Shown here: piece after piece, positions 7,470 to 10,617 of the stretch | Numbering within the stretch: position 1 is the stretch's first letter | Layout: each line of letters starts with the position of its first letter | NCBI GenBank assembly: GCA_012512355.1 | Contig: JAAZEI010000340.1 | Location: 1 to 10,617 of the forward strand | Length of the DNA: 10,617 nucleotides | Source: Clostridiales bacterium | GTDB taxonomy: Bacteria > Bacillota > Clostridia > Christensenellales > Aristaeellaceae | Direction of reading: 5' to 3' | Notes under the pieces: model-generated | Told to the model about the DNA's origin: nothing | Databases searched by the model: none | What the model saw: the letters and a program-made list of their open reading frames with translations, nothing else | Made by a program: the position numbers and the translations under genes

Positions 7470-8375
7470 TCAGACCTCATCCCAGATTCGCCGGGCATTC
7501 TTTAAGCTGACTGCTGTGGCATACAAACCATCTTCTAGTCCTTCGAATTCGATGGCAATGGGCCCATTATAATTTGCGTCTTTCAGCGCTTTGAGAGAAG
7601 CATATATATCCAAATCTCCCTGAGCTAATATAGCTCCGCGCAAATATTTCCCGCCACGGGAACGGAACCAGCTCCCCGCGCAATCAAACTGTGTCGCGTC
7701 GCCTGGATCCCGACGACGGATATAAAAATCCTTTAAATGAACCATGTCACATCTTGAAGCCAACAAAGCCGACGCAGCAACAGCGTCTTCGTCAACACAG
7801 ACGATGTTGCCTGTATCCAGCAATAAGCCGTAGTTGTCTGAATTGACGCTGTTTAGCAGCCTTTCCACCCGGTCACAGCCATTCACAAAAAAGCCATGAT
7901 TCTCAAGCAAAGTTTTTACACCACGCTTACGCGCATGTTCACTGATGCGCTGGACAGCCTGTGTCATCTGGGGCAGCAGTCTGTCAAAATCCTTGATTGT
8001 ATTTTCGTTAAGCGGACGGCGATAATCGGACACATCGTGGCGCATGCGGGGAAGACCGAGCTCTGCTGCGATATCAACCTCGTGACAAACCCTGGCAATC
8101 TCCTGCTCCTGGGCCTGCGGGTCTTCCTGCAACAGATTAGCAAGAACAGAATAATTAGCCAGTTCAATCCCTGCATCCAAAGCGCGTCGTTTGGTTTGAT
8201 TTATCTTGTCATAGTCAATTTTCAAACTCACCGGATCATCAAATCTAAAAGAGAAGGGAACAAGCTCCATACACTCCGCGCCTTGTTTGGCAGCCCAATC
8301 GATTGCGTCGAACAAAGATATTTGCCCTTTTGAAATTTCTCTGTCCAAAGAATAGGAACTGATACCAAGTTTCAT
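7470..8375 (-). CDS. Sugar phosphate isomerase/epimerase (xylose-isomerase-like TIM barrel)
   Basis: 301 residues with the AP endonuclease 2/xylose isomerase-like TIM-barrel pattern. The N-terminal strand KLGISSYSL and AECMELVP (33-40) are typical. Likely metal ligands are Glu158 (LLENHG), Asp187 (LLLDTGN), His213 (MVHLKDF) and Glu276 or Glu278 (IAIEFEG). Members include inosose dehydratases, hydroxypyruvate and tagatose/psicose epimerases and many uncharacterised sugar isomerases; the exact reaction cannot be decided here. An endonuclease IV role is less likely because the overall pattern follows the sugar isomerase branch. The start is set by AAGGAGG on the minus strand, about 7 bases upstream of the ATG at 8375. 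It lies 26 nt downstream of the glycosyltransferase, so a joint role in carbohydrate metabolism is possible but inferred only from position. Confidence 0.83.
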   Translation of the reverse strand: MKLGISSYSLDREISKGQISLFDAIDWAAKQGAECMELVPFSFRFDDPVSLKIDYDKINQTKRRALDAGIELANYSVLANLLQEDPQAQEQEIARVCHEVDIAAELGLPRMRHDVSDYRRPLNENTIKDFDRLLPQMTQAVQRISEHARKRGVKTLLENHGFFVNGCDRVERLLNSVNSDNYGLLLDTGNIVCVDEDAVAASALLASRCDMVHLKDFYIRRRDPGDATQFDCAGSWFRSRGGKYLRGAILAQGDLDIYASLKALKDANYNGPIAIEFEGLEDGLYATAVSLKNARRIWDEV

Positions 8376-8401
8376 GTTCAGGGCCTCCTTTTTTGTTTGA
8401 G

Positions 8402-9580
8402 TTACTTTTGTTGTTTTGTTTTTAGTTTATATTGAAACCTGTCAATGACTTGCTCATAAGCGTCGACGATGTCATGCATTAAGCTATCCCAAGAGATTGG
8501 AATGCTTTGCTGCGCTGCAAGGCCAAGCTCTTTTATTTTTTGCGGATCATCCAGTGCAGCGCTGATGGTATCGCTGAGATCCTGTGAAGTGTCTGAGCAT
8601 AGCAGCCCGTTACGGCCATCCTCAACAACTTCTGCGGCATCGCTTCCAATAATTAGAACGGAGGGGGTTCCCATGACGGCAGCTTCTCTTAACACCATCG
8701 GGGCATTATCATAAAGCGAAGGAAAGACAAACAAGGAGGCACGCTGATAAAGCGCATCCAGCAAATCCGCGTCGCCGATATGCCCTGTCATGAGGGTTTG
8801 ATCCGCAATCCCCAGGTCTAATATTTTTTGCTGAACTTCTTGCTCATCAGGGCCCTGGCCAACCAGGCAAAGACGAAAATCTTTACCTGAACTTTTTAAT
8901 AATGCCGCAGCTTCCAATATTCGCAGCAGATTTTTTTTCCAGTTAATCTGACCCACAAACAAAAGCATAGGCTCATCGTGGATTTTCAACCTCTCTTCCA
9001 ACTGAGCAAAAGAATCCTGCTTTGGAGTTCTGAGTGTGACGCCGTTTGGCATAATTCGGATATGGCCTTTAAAGCCATATTGGCGCAGCACTTCTCCCGT
9101 GGATGTACTGACCGCCCAAACATCATCGCACTTTTCGTAAAAATTGATAAGGTTCTTGACTATGACTTTAGAAATCGAGGCACTTTTTGTGGCTTTATAA
9201 AAGTCATCATAATATTTTGAATGAAAACTTGCTACGAGGGGAACGGTTTTTCGATTTTTTGCAAGCCGAAGCGCTTCACGTCCGGCACTGAAAGGACCAT
9301 GGGTGTGCATGATATCCATGGGAATCATCTCTATTCGTTTGCGGTAGTGCTTGTCAAAACGTGGTGAGCCAATCTTATACTGCGGAGCTGTGGGAACAGG
9401 ATAACTTAGATAATCAACCAATTCAAAGGGGAAGTGTCCGCGCTGACCAGTATTGTAGAGTGGGGCAACAACCGTCACTTCATGCGACAGATTGGATAGT
9501 CCCAGTGCGTAAGCGTGAACCACACGGCCAACCCCATCAGTGATGGGCAAAAAAGTATCTGTGAACTGACCGATTTTCAT
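8402..9580 (-). CDS. Glycosyltransferase family 4 (GT-B fold)
   Basis: 392 residues from the ATG at 9580-9578. The N-terminal domain begins KIGQFTDTFLPITDGVGRVV, as in bacterial GT4 enzymes that glycosylate diacylglycerol, phosphatidylinositol or surface polymers. MHTHGPFSAGREAL (91-104) is the usual acceptor-domain segment. The C-terminal donor domain shows LFVGQINWKKN (207-217), LVGQGPDE (239-246) and the EX7E-like nucleotide-sugar region PSLYDNAPMVLREAAVMGTP (287-306). It probably acts at the cytoplasmic face of the membrane, making a glycolipid or cell-surface glycan; the exact acceptor is unknown. An upstream in-frame ATG at 9652 would add 24 residues. I reject it because CAGGAGA sits eight bases before the 9580 start, the family begins there, and the promoter lies inside the extension. 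First gene of a probable four-gene operon with recD2 and comF. Confidence 0.9.
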   Translation of the reverse strand: MKIGQFTDTFLPITDGVGRVVHAYALGLSNLSHEVTVVAPLYNTGQRGHFPFELVDYLSYPVPTAPQYKIGSPRFDKHYRKRIEMIPMDIMHTHGPFSAGREALRLAKNRKTVPLVASFHSKYYDDFYKATKSASISKVIVKNLINFYEKCDDVWAVSTSTGEVLRQYGFKGHIRIMPNGVTLRTPKQDSFAQLEERLKIHDEPMLLFVGQINWKKNLLRILEAAALLKSSGKDFRLCLVGQGPDEQEVQQKILDLGIADQTLMTGHIGDADLLDALYQRASLFVFPSLYDNAPMVLREAAVMGTPSVLIIGSDAAEVVEDGRNGLLCSDTSQDLSDTISAALDDPQKIKELGLAAQQSIPISWDSLMHDIVDAYEQVIDRFQYKLKTKQQK

Positions 9581-9623
9581 TAGCTGATTCTCCTGTATCT
9601 TCCGGGTCTTGCAAACTGCCTGC

Positions 9624-9652
9624 ATTATAGCGGAAATCCATTGCGCTCGCAA
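9624..9652 (-). promoter_or_regulatory. Predicted sigma-A promoter of the glycosyltransferase operon
   Basis: On the minus strand the -10 box is a perfect TATAAT (9629-9624). It is preceded at 17-bp spacing by TTGCGA (9652-9647), which matches four of six bases of the -35 consensus. It lies about 45 bp upstream of the ATG at 9580. Its position inside the longer reading frame supports the shorter start of the glycosyltransferase. Confidence 0.65.
9641..9652. repeat. Perfect inverted repeat TTGCG-CT-CGCAA
   Basis: Two five-base arms with a two-base centre. One arm covers nearly the whole -35 box of the leftward promoter, so it could be an operator that blocks or recruits polymerase there. It is 40 bp upstream of the -35 box of glmS. 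A sequence this short could occur by chance. Confidence 0.4.
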
Positions 9653-9692
9653 GCAAAGCAGTCTATGTTAGTGCTTAATCTATAGGATTTCA

Positions 9693-9721
9693 TTGACATG
9701 CACATCACAAAAAGTTAAGAT
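9693..9721 (+). promoter_or_regulatory. Predicted sigma-A promoter of the glutamate mutase genes
   Basis: A perfect TTGACA -35 box (9693-9698), 17-bp spacer and TAAGAT -10 box (9716-9721, four of six matches). Transcription would start near 9728, giving a leader of about 20 nt directly followed by the AAGGAGG ribosome binding site at 9734-9740. Confidence 0.72.
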
Positions 9722-9748
9722 AGAATTATAAAAAAGGAGGATCATATA

Positions 9749-10162
9749 ATGGGCAACAATAAAACGCTTGTGATGGGTGTTATTGGCTCGGATGTGCATG
9801 CTGTGGGGAATCAAATCCTCAATTATGCCTTCAAAGAAGCCGGGTTCAATGTGATTAACCTGGGTGTGATGGTCTCGCAAGAAGAATACATAGAAGCTGC
9901 TATCGAATCTGATGCCGATGCCATTTTGGTTTCCTCCCTCTATGGTCATGGCGAACTGGACTGCGAGGGCTTGAGGGAGAAGTGCGATGAAGCCGGCCTT
10001 GAAGACATTCTCTTATATGTTGGCGGTAACATTGTTGTGGGAAAACAGCCTTTTGACGAAGTGGAAAAGCGTTTCATCGATATGGGCTTTGACAGGGTAT
10101 TTGGGCCGGGCACTTCACCTGAAACCGGCATCGATTTTCTTAAAGAAGATTTGGGAGTGTAA
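9749..10162 (+). CDS. glmS: Glutamate mutase (methylaspartate mutase) sigma/S subunit, cobalamin-binding
   Basis: 137 residues, the usual length of the small subunit of coenzyme B12-dependent glutamate mutase, called MutS or GlmS in clostridia (unrelated to mismatch-repair MutS and glucosamine-6-phosphate synthase). Together with the epsilon subunit it converts L-glutamate to (2S,3S)-3-methylaspartate, the first step of the methylaspartate pathway of glutamate fermentation. The base-off/His-on cobalamin motif is present: Asp15-x-His17-x-x-Gly20 (GSDVHAVGN). VSSLYGHGE (61-69), [11 protein letters not shown] (90-100) and GPGTSPET (119-126) match the clostridial subunit closely. AAGGAGG at 9734-9740 fixes the start. 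It is followed by glmL after two bases, so the two are co-transcribed. Confidence 0.96.
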   Translation: MGNNKTLVMGVIGSDVHAVGNQILNYAFKEAGFNVINLGVMVSQEEYIEAAIESDADAILVSSLYGHGELDCEGLREKCDEAGLEDILLYVGGNIVVGKQPFDEVEKRFIDMGFDRVFGPGTSPETGIDFLKEDLGV

Positions 10163-10164
10163 GA

Positions 10165-10617
10165 ATGCATCCGGTACTGCTTATTGACTTTGGATCTACA
10201 TATACCAAGCTGACAGCAGTTGATACCCAAAACAGGTCTATACTAGCCACCGTGCAAAGTTATACAACAGCAGCGTCTGACATATCCATTGGTTTTGAAA
10301 AAGCGCTACATCTGCTTGAAAATAAGACGGGCAAGCTGCAGTACAAAGCAAAACTTGCCTGTTCAAGCGCGGCGGGGGGGCTCAGGATGGTGGCCTGTGG
10401 GTTGGTACCGGCACTCACAGCAAAAGCAGCCCGATTTGCTGCCTTTGGGGCCGGCGCTAAAGTGATAAAAACTTATGCGTATGAGCTGACTGATGAAGAC
10501 ATCAGAGAAATAGAAATAATATCACCCGATATTCTGCTTCTGGTAGGCGGAACGGATGGCGGAAACAGCGCAGTGGTGAAAGCAAACGCTTCATTGATTG
10601 CGCAGATAAAAGGTGGA
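10165..10617 (+). CDS. glmL: Glutamate mutase accessory/reactivating protein GlmL (MutL type), N-terminal part
   Basis: The frame is open from the ATG at 10165 to the right edge, 151 codons, so the gene is truncated by the window. It belongs to the ASKHA-type ATPase family found between the sigma and epsilon subunits of glutamate mutase, thought to repair or protect the cobalamin-dependent enzyme. Visible markers are the nucleotide-binding phosphate-1 motif LIDFGSTYTK at 6-15, CSSAAGGLRMVACGLVP at 66-82, and the phosphate-2-like segment LLVGGTDGGN at 125-134. A run of seven G at 10374-10380 encodes part of the conserved AAGG and does not break the frame. GGGAG inside the end of glmS may serve as its ribosome binding site. 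The epsilon subunit gene is expected downstream. Confidence 0.93.
   Translation, partial: MHPVLLIDFGSTYTKLTAVDTQNRSILATVQSYTTAASDISIGFEKALHLLENKTGKLQYKAKLACSSAAGGLRMVACGLVPALTAKAARFAAFGAGAKVIKTYAYELTDEDIREIEIISPDILLLVGGTDGGNSAVVKANASLIAQIKGG

Larger units (their letters stand above)
9581..9748. other. Divergent intergenic promoter region
   Basis: 168 bp between the glycosyltransferase (left) and glmS (right), the only sizeable noncoding stretch in the window. It holds one promoter-like sequence for each direction, a 12-bp inverted repeat and both ribosome binding sites. No tRNA, cobalamin riboswitch or intrinsic terminator is evident; the region is too short for a full B12 riboswitch plus these elements. 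Confidence 0.8.

Noticed and set aside
7896..8333. 145-codon open frame on the plus strand.
   Set aside because: It is antisense to the well-supported TIM-barrel gene, has no recognisable motif and no ribosome binding site; a shadow frame.
9581..9652. N-terminal 24-residue extension of the glycosyltransferase from an ATG at 9652.
   Set aside because: The family starts at the 9580 ATG, which has its own Shine-Dalgarno, and the extension covers the predicted promoter.
9677..9689. AATC...GATT inverted repeat in the glmS promoter region.
   Set aside because: Four-base arms with a five-base loop are expected by chance in AT-rich DNA.
9581..9748. Cobalamin riboswitch upstream of the B12-dependent glutamate mutase.
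   Set aside because: The predicted transcript leader is only about 20 nt and I see no B12-box-like sequence.
10374..10380. Run of seven G as a possible frameshift in glmL.
   Set aside because: The conserved AAGGLRM motif is read correctly through the run, so the frame is intact.

Overview
The window reads as chromosomal DNA of an anaerobic Gram-positive bacterium of the Firmicutes (Clostridia-like). This rests on strong AAGGAGG-type ribosome binding sites, tightly packed genes, a RecD2 helicase in place of a RecBCD-type RecD, a ferredoxin-fused aldo/keto reductase, and a coenzyme B12-dependent glutamate mutase of the kind used in clostridial glutamate fermentation. The assignment is an inference from gene content; no rRNA, tRNA or species-level marker is present. 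I see no insertion sequence, phage gene, CRISPR array, tRNA or integrase.

Layout. (1) Positions 1-4567, plus strand, one probable operon: the C-terminal part of a beta-lactamase-fold serine hydrolase, a ferredoxin-type aldo/keto reductase, prolipoprotein diacylglyceryl transferase (lgt), a second, apparently cytoplasmic serine hydrolase, and recX. Gaps are 32, 3 and 1 nt, then a 13-nt overlap. (2) Positions 4512-9580, minus strand, a second probable operon read leftward: family 4 glycosyltransferase, xylose-isomerase-like TIM-barrel protein, recD2, comF. Gaps are 26 and 8 nt, then a short overlap. The two operons converge with their 3' ends overlapping by 56 bp, so recX and comF share coding DNA. 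(3) Positions 9581-9748, the only real intergenic region (168 bp): it holds two divergent sigma-A-type promoters and a small perfect inverted repeat. (4) Positions 9749-10617, plus strand: glutamate mutase sigma subunit (glmS/mutS type) followed by the first 151 codons of its reactivating partner glmL (mutL type). The catalytic subunit would be expected just beyond the right edge.

How the genes fit together. The left operon mixes envelope work (lipoprotein lipidation), possible ester or peptide hydrolysis, an iron-sulfur reductase and a RecA modulator. The right operon pairs probable glycolipid or cell-surface sugar chemistry with DNA uptake and repair proteins (ComF, RecD2). The convergent junction thus places three recombination or transformation genes (recX, comF, recD2) side by side on opposite strands. 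The glutamate mutase locus is an independent catabolic unit with its own promoter. Most of the window is recognisable housekeeping or metabolic content. I did not find a convincing novel system, and the findings are mostly unusual details of known families.
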